A DNA stretch of 64,000 nucleotides from Pseudoxanthomonas sp. Root630 (GTDB lineage Bacteria; Pseudomonadota; Gammaproteobacteria; Xanthomonadales; Xanthomonadaceae), in the NCBI RefSeq assembly GCF_001427585.1, contig NZ_LMGY01000016.1, positions 271,439-335,438 of the forward strand. The letters run 5' to 3'. The notes under the pieces were generated by a model. The model was not told where the DNA came from and made no database searches. It saw only the letters and a list, made by a program, of their open reading frames with translations. Shown here one piece after another: positions 1 through 8,077 of this stretch. The translations under genes and the position numbers were made by a program. How positions within the stretch are numbered: the stretch's first letter is position 1; each line of letters starts with the position of its first letter.

Positions 1-2
1 CT

Positions 3-836
3 ATGACGGAAAGCGCATGGGACATCCTCGGCATCGAAGAGTCCGTCGACAGCCGCGCCATCCGCCGGGCATACGCCGCGCGCCTCAAGACCACGCGACC
101 GGAAGACGATGCCGTCGGGTTCCAACTCCTGACCGATGCTTACGAGTGGGCCATGGGCGATGCGCGTCGGCGTTCTGTCGAGCCCCCCGGCACGACTCAG
201 GCGCCTTCGACGGAACCCCCACCCGTGCCGCCGGCCGGATACGCCGAGGCCACCCCGGATACGGTGCTGCCCGAACTGGGCCGCGCCCTGGAGCCCTCCG
301 CGCCTGTCCCGTCCGCCGATTCGGAGCCGACCTCCTCGGGCGATGACGGCTTCCCGTTCGGGCCGTTCTTCAGCGCCCTGGCCGACCACATCCGCGAGCG
401 CGATCCAAAGCATCTTCGCCTCTGGTTGGACGAACACCCGGACCTGTACTCACTTGAGCTCAAGTGGGCTTTGATGCCGCATGTCTTCGATACGCTCGCA
501 CACAATGCGAGCTTGCTGGACCCACATCGCGGACATCTGGAAACGCTGACGGAATTCTTCGGCGTCGACGCGAGGCTGCGGCGCCATCCGGCTGTGGCGC
601 CTGCCCTGGATTTCCTCGAACGCGCGCAGTGGCGGCAGGAGGTCGCTTCGCCGTCCGCGTCATCGATGCCCAAAGGTTGGGAGAATCTTGCCAACGTTCT
701 GGACGATGCCCGGCAAGGCCCGCCGCGCCCGCGCAAGCCGATCCAGTCGACGTGGGCAACGAAGATCGCGGACTACTGGTGGGTGCTCTTCTTGATCCTG
801 CTCCTTGGCAAGCTAGGCCGACTCTTCAGCCAGTAG
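3..836 (+). CDS. J-domain-like membrane protein
   Basis: The 277-residue product opens with a J-domain-like helical segment (about residues 4-50: WDILGIE...IRRAYAARLK...FQLLTDAYEWA). The HPD tripeptide that DnaJ uses to stimulate DnaK is not present; the loop reads TTRPEDD. A Pro/Ala-rich low-complexity linker follows (about 60-115), then a helical region, and a single hydrophobic segment near the C-terminus (WWVLFLILLLGKLG). I infer a membrane-anchored J-like protein; its partner is unknown. The ATG lies two bases from the window edge, so the ribosome site is not visible and a longer N-terminus cannot be excluded. Confidence 0.75.
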   Translation: MTESAWDILGIEESVDSRAIRRAYAARLKTTRPEDDAVGFQLLTDAYEWAMGDARRRSVEPPGTTQAPSTEPPPVPPAGYAEATPDTVLPELGRALEPSAPVPSADSEPTSSGDDGFPFGPFFSALADHIRERDPKHLRLWLDEHPDLYSLELKWALMPHVFDTLAHNASLLDPHRGHLETLTEFFGVDARLRRHPAVAPALDFLERAQWRQEVASPSASSMPKGWENLANVLDDARQGPPRPRKPIQSTWATKIADYWWVLFLILLLGKLGRLFSQ

Positions 837-877
837 CCATTGGCGCCCGGACTACAAGGAATCGGATTCGAAACCCT

Positions 878-1126
878 TCAACCGCACCCGTCGCAACCAC
901 CGCAATCCTTGCCGCCGATCCGCCCGTTCACGAGGCTGCCGGCGGGTGCGATCCATCGCCCCAACGCGTGTTGCCATTTCGCTCGCCCCTCGCGCAGCAG
1001 CGGCAGTGCCATCGCGATCCGCGCCTTGCGCAGCGGGCCGGGAAACTGCTTCTTCAGCACCACCCACACGCTGGCCACCACCAGGAGGGCGATGATGGCG
1101 TACTGCAGGGCGAGCGACGGGTCCAT
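878..1126 (-). CDS. Small membrane protein downstream of FeoB (DUF6587-like)
   Basis: This 82-residue protein starts three bases after the feoB stop, so it is almost certainly the third gene of the feo operon. One transmembrane helix (about residues 7-25, YAIIALLVVASVWVVL) is followed by a basic segment and a short C-terminal tail GGKDCGGCDGCG with three cysteines. The position matches the slot that FeoC or other small Feo accessory proteins occupy in other bacteria, but it has no winged-helix FeoC fold that I can see. A role in FeoB assembly or iron handling is inference from position and the Cys-rich tail. Confidence 0.75.
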   Translation of the reverse strand: MDPSLALQYAIIALLVVASVWVVLKKQFPGPLRKARIAMALPLLREGRAKWQHALGRWIAPAGSLVNGRIGGKDCGGCDGCG

Positions 1127-1129
1127 GGC

Positions 1130-2995
1130 TCAGCCGCCACCCAGGGCGCTGGCGACCTGGTAGGTCAGCAGCGAGGCCAGGTAGGCCAGTGCGAACAGGT
1201 AGAACGTCGCGAAGCCCATCTGCTTCCACGAGTTGGTCTCGCGTTTGATGGTCGCCAGCGTGGAAATGCACATCGGCGCATAGATGAACCAGACCAGCAG
1301 CGACAGCGCGGTGGCCAGCGACCAGCCGTCGCTGATGACCGGTGTCAGCGCCTGGATCGCCGCGTCGTCATCCGCGGCCGAGAGCGCGTAGATCGTGGCC
1401 AGCGAAGACACCGCGACTTCGCGTGCCGCCAGACCGGGGATCAGCGCGATGCAGATCTGCCAGTTGAACCCCAGCGGCGAGAAGAACACCGCCATGGCGT
1501 GGCCGATGCGGCCAGCGAAGCTGTAGTCGATCGCCGGCCCGATCGCGCCCTCCGGCGGTGCCGGGAAGTTGAGCAGGAACCACAGCAGGATGGTCAGCGC
1601 CAGGATGATGCCGCCGACGCGCTTGAGGAAGATCATCGCGCGCTCCCACAGGCCGATCAGCAGGTCGCGCGGGTGCGGGATGCGGTACGAAGGCAATTCC
1701 AGCAGCAACGCATGCTCGCTCTTGTCGCGACGCCATTTCTTCATCACCCAGGAGACGACCAGCGCGCTGACGATGCCGGCGGCGTACAGGCCGAACAGCA
1801 CCAGGCCCTGCTGGTTGAAGACGCCCCACACGGTCTTCTGCGGGATGAACGCGCCGATCAACAGCGCATAGACCGGCAGCCGAGCCGAGCAGGTCATCAG
1901 CGGCGCGACCAGGATCGTCGCCAGACGATCACGCGGGTCCTGGATGCTGCGCGTGGCCATGATGCCGGGGATGGCGCACGCGAAACTCGACAGCAACGGG
2001 ATGAACGAACGACCCGAAAGACCGGCGGAAGCCATCATGCGGTCGAGCAGGAACGCGGCGCGTGGCAGGTACCCGCTTTCCTCGAGCGCGAGGATGAACG
2101 CGAACAGGATCAGGATCTGCGGCAGGAACACGATCACGCCGCCGAGACCGGCGATGATGCCCTCCACCAGCAGGCTGTTGAGCGGCCCTTCCGGCAGGAA
2201 GGCCCCTGCCCACTCGCCCAGAGCGCCCGTGCCCGCTTCGATCAGGTCCATCAGCGGCGTTGCCCAGGCGTACACCGCCTGGAAGATCAGGAACATCACC
2301 ACCGCCAGCGCCAGCAGGCCGAACACCGGATGCAGCAACCAGCGGTCCAGCGCATCGTCGACCTTCGCGGTGCGGGTCGGCATGCTGACTGCCAACGACA
2401 ACAGGCGGCGCGTTTCCGCGTGCAGGTCCGCGCCTTCGGCGAGACGCACGGTGGGCTCATGCGGCCGCGCCGCGGTGCGGTCGATCTGCTCGATCAGCGC
2501 ACGCGCGCCGTTGTGCTTCACGGCCACGGTCTCGACGACCGGCACGCCCAGCTCGCGCTCCAGCGCGGCGAGGTCGATGGCGATGCCGCGGCGCTGCGCC
2601 GCATCCATCATGTTCACCGCGAGGATCATCGGCTTGCCGAGTTCGCGCACTTCCAGCGCGAAGCGCAGGTGCAGGCGCAGGTTGGTGGCGTCAACGACGC
2701 AGACGAGCACGTCGGGCGCGGCTTCGCCCGGATAGAAGCCACGGCAGACATCGCGGGTGACGGCTTCGTCCAGGCTCGCCGCGTGCAGGCTGTACGCGCC
2801 AGGCAGATCGAGGACGGCGTACTGGCGACCCGACGCCGCGGACTGCAGGCGGCCTTCCTTGCGCTCCACGGTCACGCCGGCATAGTTGGCCACCTTCTGG
2901 CGGCTGCCGGTCAGCTGGTTGAACAGCGCGGTCTTGCCGCAGTTCGGATTGCCGACCAGCGCCAGCCGCAACGTCGATGCTTCGGCCGCGCTCAT
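1130..2995 (-). CDS. feoB: Ferrous iron transporter FeoB
   Basis: FeoB is the inner-membrane Fe(II) permease with a cytosolic GTPase domain. The 621-residue product has the G1 P-loop GNPNCGKT at residues 15-22, the G3 region DLPGAYSL and the G4 motif NMMD, then a multi-helix membrane domain from about residue 210 with Gate-type segments. It is shorter than E. coli FeoB (773). I chose the ATG at 2995 because it overlaps the feoA stop by ATGA and places the P-loop normally; the open frame continues upstream across feoA without homology. It is transcribed with feoA and the small membrane gene under a Fur box. Confidence 0.97.
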   Translation of the reverse strand: MSAAEASTLRLALVGNPNCGKTALFNQLTGSRQKVANYAGVTVERKEGRLQSAASGRQYAVLDLPGAYSLHAASLDEAVTRDVCRGFYPGEAAPDVLVCVVDATNLRLHLRFALEVRELGKPMILAVNMMDAAQRRGIAIDLAALERELGVPVVETVAVKHNGARALIEQIDRTAARPHEPTVRLAEGADLHAETRRLLSLAVSMPTRTAKVDDALDRWLLHPVFGLLALAVVMFLIFQAVYAWATPLMDLIEAGTGALGEWAGAFLPEGPLNSLLVEGIIAGLGGVIVFLPQILILFAFILALEESGYLPRAAFLLDRMMASAGLSGRSFIPLLSSFACAIPGIMATRSIQDPRDRLATILVAPLMTCSARLPVYALLIGAFIPQKTVWGVFNQQGLVLFGLYAAGIVSALVVSWVMKKWRRDKSEHALLLELPSYRIPHPRDLLIGLWERAMIFLKRVGGIILALTILLWFLLNFPAPPEGAIGPAIDYSFAGRIGHAMAVFFSPLGFNWQICIALIPGLAAREVAVSSLATIYALSAADDDAAIQALTPVISDGWSLATALSLLVWFIYAPMCISTLATIKRETNSWKQMGFATFYLFALAYLASLLTYQVASALGGG

Positions 2996-3237
2996 GCGCC
3001 GGCTCCGTTGCGCAAGCGGATGCGCGCAGCTTCGGAACGGCGCAGCGCGAAGCGGGTGAAGCCGACCTGCACCAGCAACGGCTCGGCGCCCAGCGGTCCC
3101 TTCGCGACCACTTCGACTTCCTCGCCATTGACGAAGCCCAGTTCGCGCAGGCGACGGGCGATCGAATCCTGGGGACCGTGGTCTTCCACGGTGTCGACGA
3201 TGGCGGGGGTACGCGAAGGCAGCTCTGTCAGGATCAC
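2992..3237 (-). CDS. feoA: Ferrous iron transport protein FeoA
   Basis: An 81-residue SH3-like FeoA protein, a cytosolic partner needed for FeoB-mediated Fe(II) uptake. The sequence shows the family pattern (ARRLRELGFVNGEEVEVVAKGPLG...LLVQVGFTRFALRRSEAARI). It starts at GTG and ends inside the feoB start (ATGA overlap), so translation of the two is coupled. The Fur box lies 12-34 bases upstream of the start. Confidence 0.95.
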   Translation of the reverse strand: MILTELPSRTPAIVDTVEDHGPQDSIARRLRELGFVNGEEVEVVAKGPLGAEPLLVQVGFTRFALRRSEAARIRLRNGAGA

Positions 3238-3249
3238 GCCGGGCTCTCA

Positions 3250-3271
3250 AATGCGAACTATTCTCATTGTA
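3250..3271 (-). promoter_or_regulatory. feoA promoter -10 and Fur box
   Basis: Positions 3250-3268, read on the minus strand, give AATGAGAATAGTTCGCATT, a near-perfect 19-bp inverted repeat with one mismatch that matches the Fur-box form ATGAGAAnnnTTCTCAT. The -10-like hexamer TACAAT (3271-3266, minus) overlaps its upstream edge, so Fur-Fe(II) binding would block the promoter. No good -35 is visible. The control of feoABC by Fur is inferred from this site and known Fur regulons. Confidence 0.8.
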
Positions 3272-3345
3272 GCATCGCCGCAGTGCAGGAAGGCCGCAAC
3301 GCAGCGTGCCGTTATCATTCAGCGACTTCGCAAGGAACGGTCGCA

Positions 3346-4146
3346 ATGGCGGAATCCCCGCAGGAACACCCCCTCGTGCTGGAACGCACCGGCGCCATCG
3401 CCCGCCTGCGGCTGGACCGCCCCGCCCTCCACAACACCTTCGACGCCGCGCTGATCTCCGCCCTGACCACGGCACTGGAACAGGTGGCCGCCGACCCCGG
3501 TATCCGCGTCGTCGTGCTCGAAGGCGGTGGCGCCTCGTTCTCCGCTGGCGCCGACCTGAACTGGATGCGCGGCATGGCCTCGGCCAGCGAGGCCGCCAAC
3601 CGCGAGGACGCTCTCGCCCTCGCCCGCCTCATGCGCACGCTGGACGAACTGCCCAAGCCGACGATCGCCCGCGTGCACGGTGCGGCCTTCGGCGGTGGCG
3701 TGGGGCTGGTCGCCTGTTGCGATATCGCCATCGGCGTGCCGGCGGCGAAATTCGGCCTGACCGAAAGCAAGCTGGGCCTGCTGCCTGCGGTGATCTCGCC
3801 TTACGTGATCGCGGCGATCGGCGCGCGCGAGGCCCGACGCTGGTTCGCAACAGCGGAGATCTTCGATGCGGCCACGGCGCTGCGGATCGGCCTGCTGCAT
3901 GACGTCGTCGACCCGGATGCACTCGATGCCGCCATCGAACGACAGATTGGCCTGTTGCTGAAGGCCGGGCCGCTGGCGGCCGCCGGCGCGAAGCGGCTGG
4001 TCGCACGCATCGCGGCCACCGCCGACCGGGACCGCGCCGACAGCGACAACGCCGATCTGATCGCCCGCCTGCGGGTCTCTCCGGAAGGACAGGAAGGCCT
4101 GTCCGCCTTCCTCGACAAGCGCACGCCCGGTTGGGCCAAGGAGTGA
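3346..4146 (+). CDS. liuC: Enoyl-CoA hydratase, probable methylglutaconyl-CoA hydratase LiuC
   Basis: A 266-residue crotonase-fold enzyme. The CoA/oxyanion motifs are visible (GGGASFSAGADLNWM and HGAAFGGGVGLVACCD), with a Glu in FGLTESKLGL at the position of the catalytic acid. Methylglutaconyl-CoA hydratase converts 3-methylglutaconyl-CoA to HMG-CoA in leucine degradation. The assignment rests on the downstream liuD and liuE; the sequence alone would only give enoyl-CoA hydratase. The ATG at 3346 is preferred over upstream in-frame starts because the homologous region begins right after it. The gene is divergent from feoA across about 108 bp. Confidence 0.85.
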   Translation: MAESPQEHPLVLERTGAIARLRLDRPALHNTFDAALISALTTALEQVAADPGIRVVVLEGGGASFSAGADLNWMRGMASASEAANREDALALARLMRTLDELPKPTIARVHGAAFGGGVGLVACCDIAIGVPAAKFGLTESKLGLLPAVISPYVIAAIGAREARRWFATAEIFDAATALRIGLLHDVVDPDALDAAIERQIGLLLKAGPLAAAGAKRLVARIAATADRDRADSDNADLIARLRVSPEGQEGLSAFLDKRTPGWAKE

Positions 4147-4150
4147 AGCG

Positions 4151-4552
4151 ATGATCGACCATCTCGGCATCGAAGTCGCCGACTACGCGCGCAGCCGCGC
4201 GTTCTACGCCCGCGTGCTTGCGACCCTCGGTTACGGGGTCGTCATGGAAGTCACCCGCGAAATGACCGGTGGCTATGAAGGCTGCGGTTTCGGGCCACCC
4301 AGCCGGCCGCACTTCTGGGTCGGCAAGGGCAGCGGCGAACCCGGCCGCGGCTCGCATATCGCGTTCACGGCAGGCAGCCGCGCGCAGGTCGACGCCTTCC
4401 ACGCCGAGGCACTGGCCGCCGGCGCGCGCGACAACGGCGCGCCCGGTCTGCGCCCGCATTACCACCCGAACTACTACGGCGCCTTCGCCATCGATCCGGA
4501 CGGCCACAACATCGAAGCCGTCTGCCACCTGCCCGCGGACACCGACGCCTGA
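4151..4552 (+). CDS. VOC-family (glyoxalase/bleomycin-resistance fold) protein
   Basis: A 133-residue single-module vicinal-oxygen-chelate protein: MIDHLGIEVADYARSRAFYARVLATLGY at the start and FAIDPDGHNIEAVCH at the end, with His5 and the C-terminal Glu in metal-ligand positions typical of the fold. It sits four bases after liuC and its stop shares one base with the liuD start, so it belongs to the leucine-catabolism operon. Its substrate is unknown. Confidence 0.88.
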   Translation: MIDHLGIEVADYARSRAFYARVLATLGYGVVMEVTREMTGGYEGCGFGPPSRPHFWVGKGSGEPGRGSHIAFTAGSRAQVDAFHAEALAAGARDNGAPGLRPHYHPNYYGAFAIDPDGHNIEAVCHLPADTDA

Positions 4553-6543
4553 TGTTCTCCAAGATCCTGATCGCCAACCGCGGCGAAATCGCCTGCCGCG
4601 TCATCCGCACCTGCCGCAGGCTGGGCATCGCCACCGTGGCCGTTTATTCCGAGGCCGACGCCGATGCGCAGCACGTGCGCCAAGCCGACGAGGCCTACCT
4701 CATCGGCGGCCCGCGCCCCGCCGACAGCTACCTGCGCGGCGATGCGGTGATCGCGGCGGCGAAAACCTCCGGCGCGCAGGCCATCCACCCCGGCTACGGC
4801 TTCCTGTCGGAAAACGCGGACTTCGCCGAGGCCGTCGCGGCGGCGGGGCTGGTGTTCATCGGGCCCTCCGGTGCATCGATGCGCAAGATGGGCAGCAAGG
4901 CGGGCGCGAAGGAGTTGATGGCGGCAGCGGGCGTTCCCGTGGTGCCGGGATACACCGGCGAGGACCAGTCGCCGAACACGCTGTCGCGTGAAGCGGCGCG
5001 CATCGGCTTCCCGCTGATGATCAAGGCGGCCCACGGCGGCGGCGGCAAGGGCATGCGCGTGGTGCACCGGCTGGAGGAATTCATCGCCCAACTGGAGAGC
5101 TGCCAGCGCGAAGCCGCCAACGCCTTCGGCCGCGACCGCGTGCTGCTGGAGCGCTACGTGTCCTCGCCCCGCCACATCGAGATCCAGGTATTCGCCGATG
5201 CGCACGGCCACACGTTGCACCTCAACGAACGCGAGTGTTCGGCGCAGCGCCGTTACCAGAAGGTGCTCGAGGAATCGCCCTCGCCGTTCCTGACCCCCGC
5301 GCTGCGCACCGCAATGGGCGATGCCGCGGTGAAGGCCGCACAGGCCATCGACTACGTCAATGCAGGCACGGTGGAATTCATCGTCGATCCCGACGGGCAG
5401 TTCTACTTCATGGAGATCAACACGCGCCTGCAGGTGGAGCATCCGGTCACCGAACTGGTCACCGGCCTGGACCTGGTGGAGTGGCAGCTGCGCGTCGCGG
5501 CGGGCGAGCCGTTGCCGCTGGCGCAGGACGATATCCGCCAGCAGGGCCATGCGATCGAGGTGCGCCTTTACGCCGAGGACCCGGAAGCGGGTTTCCTGCC
5601 CGGCTCCGGCCGCCTTGAGCGGCTCGCGCTTCCGCCGCCGTCGCAGGGGGTGCGGATCGATGCCGGCGTGGTGGAAGGCGACACGGTGACGATCTTCTAC
5701 GACCCCATGATCGCCAAGCTCATCGTCCACGGCGCGGACCGGCCCGAAGCGCTCGGCCGCCTGCGCGAAGCGCTGGCCCAGTGCGATATCGCAGGCCCGA
5801 AATCCAACATCGCGTTCCTGGAACGGCTGGCGCGCCACCCGGCCGTCACCGAGGGCCGGATCGACACCGGCTACCTGGACCGGCATCTGGACGAGTTCAT
5901 GCCGGCACCGGCACTGCCGGGCGGGCACCGGGTCGCGATCGCCGCGGCCGAACTGCTGCGCCAGGAAGCCGATGCGCACGCCGGCGCCGCGCGCAGCAGC
6001 GAGCCCGGCTCGCCCTGGGCGGTCACCGACGGTTGGCGGCTGGGCCATGCGGGCGCACGACCGCTGGCGTTCCAGTACCGGGGCGAGACCTGGGAAGGCC
6101 GGGCGCATGGCCACGGCGGCCGATACCGCATCGCATTGGACGATGGTCAGCATGAGGTGGAGGACGCGCGCCTGACCGGCGACGTGCTCGGATTGCGTAT
6201 TCATGGAGAGGCGCGGCGATTCCGCGTCCTGCGGCACGGCGCCCGGCTGACGCTGCACGATGGGGAACGACGGACGACGGTGGAGACGGTGCCTGCCTAC
6301 CGGCGCGCGGATGCGGCCGAGGCGTCGGGCAACGGGAAGATCGTCGCGCCGATGCCGGGGCGCGTGGTACTGGTGAAGGCGCGGCCCGGCGATGCGGTGG
6401 TGGCCGGACAGGAGTTGCTGGTGATGGAAGCGATGAAAATGGAGCTTGCCGTCAAGGCGCCGCGCGACGGCGTGGTGGCGGAGGTGCGCGCCTCGGCCGG
6501 CGACTTCGTCGAAGCCGACACCGTCCTCGTGGCGCTCGAATGA
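4552..6543 (+). CDS. liuD: Biotin-dependent acyl-CoA carboxylase alpha subunit (3-methylcrotonyl-CoA carboxylase)
   Basis: The 663-residue chain has a biotin carboxylase module (about 1-445: N-terminal IANRGEIACRVIRT, ATP-grasp loop HGGGGKGMRVV, EINTRLQVEHPVTE), a middle linker/BT region, and a C-terminal biotinyl domain with EAMKMEL, whose Lys629 is the biotinylation site. In the liu pathway it carboxylates 3-methylcrotonyl-CoA together with the beta subunit LiuB, which is not in this window. Its position between liuC and liuE supports the methylcrotonyl specificity; geranyl- or acetyl-CoA-type enzymes share the domain order. Confidence 0.9.
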   Translation: MFSKILIANRGEIACRVIRTCRRLGIATVAVYSEADADAQHVRQADEAYLIGGPRPADSYLRGDAVIAAAKTSGAQAIHPGYGFLSENADFAEAVAAAGLVFIGPSGASMRKMGSKAGAKELMAAAGVPVVPGYTGEDQSPNTLSREAARIGFPLMIKAAHGGGGKGMRVVHRLEEFIAQLESCQREAANAFGRDRVLLERYVSSPRHIEIQVFADAHGHTLHLNERECSAQRRYQKVLEESPSPFLTPALRTAMGDAAVKAAQAIDYVNAGTVEFIVDPDGQFYFMEINTRLQVEHPVTELVTGLDLVEWQLRVAAGEPLPLAQDDIRQQGHAIEVRLYAEDPEAGFLPGSGRLERLALPPPSQGVRIDAGVVEGDTVTIFYDPMIAKLIVHGADRPEALGRLREALAQCDIAGPKSNIAFLERLARHPAVTEGRIDTGYLDRHLDEFMPAPALPGGHRVAIAAAELLRQEADAHAGAARSSEPGSPWAVTDGWRLGHAGARPLAFQYRGETWEGRAHGHGGRYRIALDDGQHEVEDARLTGDVLGLRIHGEARRFRVLRHGARLTLHDGERRTTVETVPAYRRADAAEASGNGKIVAPMPGRVVLVKARPGDAVVAGQELLVMEAMKMELAVKAPRDGVVAEVRASAGDFVEADTVLVALE

Positions 6544-6551
6544 GGGCCGCC

Positions 6552-7160
6552 ATGACGCCGATGCGCCGGTTGGCCACCGTCATCCTGGCGGCCAGCCTGC
6601 TGGGTGGATGCGTCATGTTCGAACAAGCCCCTGCCCCCCTGGCCTGCGATCCGGCCCTGGTCGGGCGCTGGATTCCGTTATCCGACAGCCCGCAGGACCG
6701 GGTGCCGCTGGGCAAGGACGACTACGCGGACGTCGATGCCCAATGCCACGTCCGCCTCCGCGACAACAACCGTCGCGACGAACCGAGCTTCGATGCGCTC
6801 GGCTTCGAGGTGGACGGTGACCGCTACCTCGCCCTCGGCTTCAAGGAACTGGAAGGCCTGTTCGGCACCGGCAAGGAGGCGCCCCCGACACCCAAGGGCA
6901 TGCCGGCCGGTGCCGTCACGTTACTGAAATACCGCATCCATGACGATACGCTGCAGATCGCGATGCTCGACACGGTGACCATCATGCAGCGCGTCCAACA
7001 GGGCAGCCTCAAGGCCCGCGAGACCGACGCCAGCACCTACCTGTTCGAAGGCGACCCCCGCCGGCTGCGCGATCTGTTGCGCCGGTATCCGGAGCTGTTC
7101 GAAGCGTTCGACGGCAAGGCCAAGACATTGCGCATGCAACGCGCGAAGGCGGGCACATGA
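6552..7160 (+). CDS. Predicted lipoprotein within the liu operon
   Basis: A 202-residue protein with a type II signal peptide: basic start, hydrophobic stretch and lipobox LLGGC, followed by a mature region with no domain I recognise. I chose the ATG at 6552 because GAGGG stands six bases before it; an in-frame ATG at 6540 overlaps the liuD stop (ATGA) and is the alternative. The end overlaps liuE by ATGA. The placement of an outer-envelope lipoprotein between two cytosolic leucine-degradation enzymes is unusual; its function is unknown. Confidence 0.85.
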   Translation: MTPMRRLATVILAASLLGGCVMFEQAPAPLACDPALVGRWIPLSDSPQDRVPLGKDDYADVDAQCHVRLRDNNRRDEPSFDALGFEVDGDRYLALGFKELEGLFGTGKEAPPTPKGMPAGAVTLLKYRIHDDTLQIAMLDTVTIMQRVQQGSLKARETDASTYLFEGDPRRLRDLLRRYPELFEAFDGKAKTLRMQRAKAGT

Positions 7161-8077
7161 CGCCTCCCTCGCCAACGCCCGCCGGAGACTTCGTCCGCAT
7201 CGTCGAAGTCGGTCCGCGCGATGGTCTGCAGAACGAGAAGGCGCAAGTCGCGACCGCCGACAAGGTGGAGCTGATCGACCGCCTGACGCGCACCGGCCTG
7301 CTGAGCATCGAGGCGACGAGCTTCGTCAGCCCGAAATGGGTTCCACAACTCGCCGATGCCGCCGAAGTGTTCTCGGCCATCCACCGGCGACCGGGCACGG
7401 CCTATCCGGTGCTCGTCCCGAACGAGACCGGCTACGACCGCGCGCGCGCCGTGGGCGTGGAGGAAGTGGCCGTCTTCACCGCGGCCTCGGAAGCATTCAA
7501 CCGGAAGAACATCAACGCCTCGATCGACGAGTCCATCGAGCGTTTCCGCCCGGTGCTGGCACGCGCCGCGAACGATGGCATCAGGGTGCGCGGTTATGTC
7601 TCCACCGTGCTCGGTTGCCCCTACCAGGGCGACGTGCCTCTGACGGACGTGGTGCGGGTAGCGAAACAGCTGCATGCCTTGGGCTGCTATGAGATCTCGC
7701 TGGGCGACACCATCGGCGTGGGCACACCGCACAAGGCGGCGGACATGCTGAAGGCCGTCGCCGCAGAAGTACCGATGGCGGCGCTGGCGGTGCATTTCCA
7801 CGATACCTATGGCCAGGCCCTGGCGAACCTGCTGGCCTGCCTGGACGTGGGCGTGCGCGTCGTCGATGCCGCGGTGTCCGGCGCGGGCGGCTGCCCCTAC
7901 GCCAAAGGCGCCAGCGGCAACGTGGCCAGCGAAGATGTGGTCTACCTGCTGCACGGCCTGGGCCTGCGTACGGGCGTGGACCTGGACCTGCTGGCCGACA
8001 CCGGCCGCTGGCTGGCGGCGCGACTCGGCCGCGAAACCGGCAGCCGCGTGGGCAAGGCATTGGCGGCGGCCGCATGA
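7157..8077 (+). CDS. liuE: Hydroxymethylglutaryl-CoA lyase
   Basis: A 306-residue HMG-CoA lyase (DRE-TIM aldolase fold) that cleaves HMG-CoA to acetyl-CoA and acetoacetate, the last step of leucine catabolism. Visible motifs are EVGPRDGLQNEK near residue 15, the metal-binding VHFHDTYGQALAN and the signature GCPYAKGASGNVASEDV containing the catalytic Cys. It overlaps the lipoprotein gene upstream and the c-di-GMP gene downstream by ATGA, so all are one translationally coupled unit. Confidence 0.94.
   Translation: MTPPSPTPAGDFVRIVEVGPRDGLQNEKAQVATADKVELIDRLTRTGLLSIEATSFVSPKWVPQLADAAEVFSAIHRRPGTAYPVLVPNETGYDRARAVGVEEVAVFTAASEAFNRKNINASIDESIERFRPVLARAANDGIRVRGYVSTVLGCPYQGDVPLTDVVRVAKQLHALGCYEISLGDTIGVGTPHKAADMLKAVAAEVPMAALAVHFHDTYGQALANLLACLDVGVRVVDAAVSGAGGCPYAKGASGNVASEDVVYLLHGLGLRTGVDLDLLADTGRWLAARLGRETGSRVGKALAAAA

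Noticed and set aside
3300..3330. A second Fur box near liuC (GTTATCATT)
   Set aside because: Only one half-site is present; it fits a -10-like element better than an operator.
464..3454. A 996-residue open frame on the plus strand opposite feoA/feoB
   Set aside because: Arg/Gln-rich composition with no recognisable domain; it is the antisense shadow of feoB and feoA, which have full family motifs.
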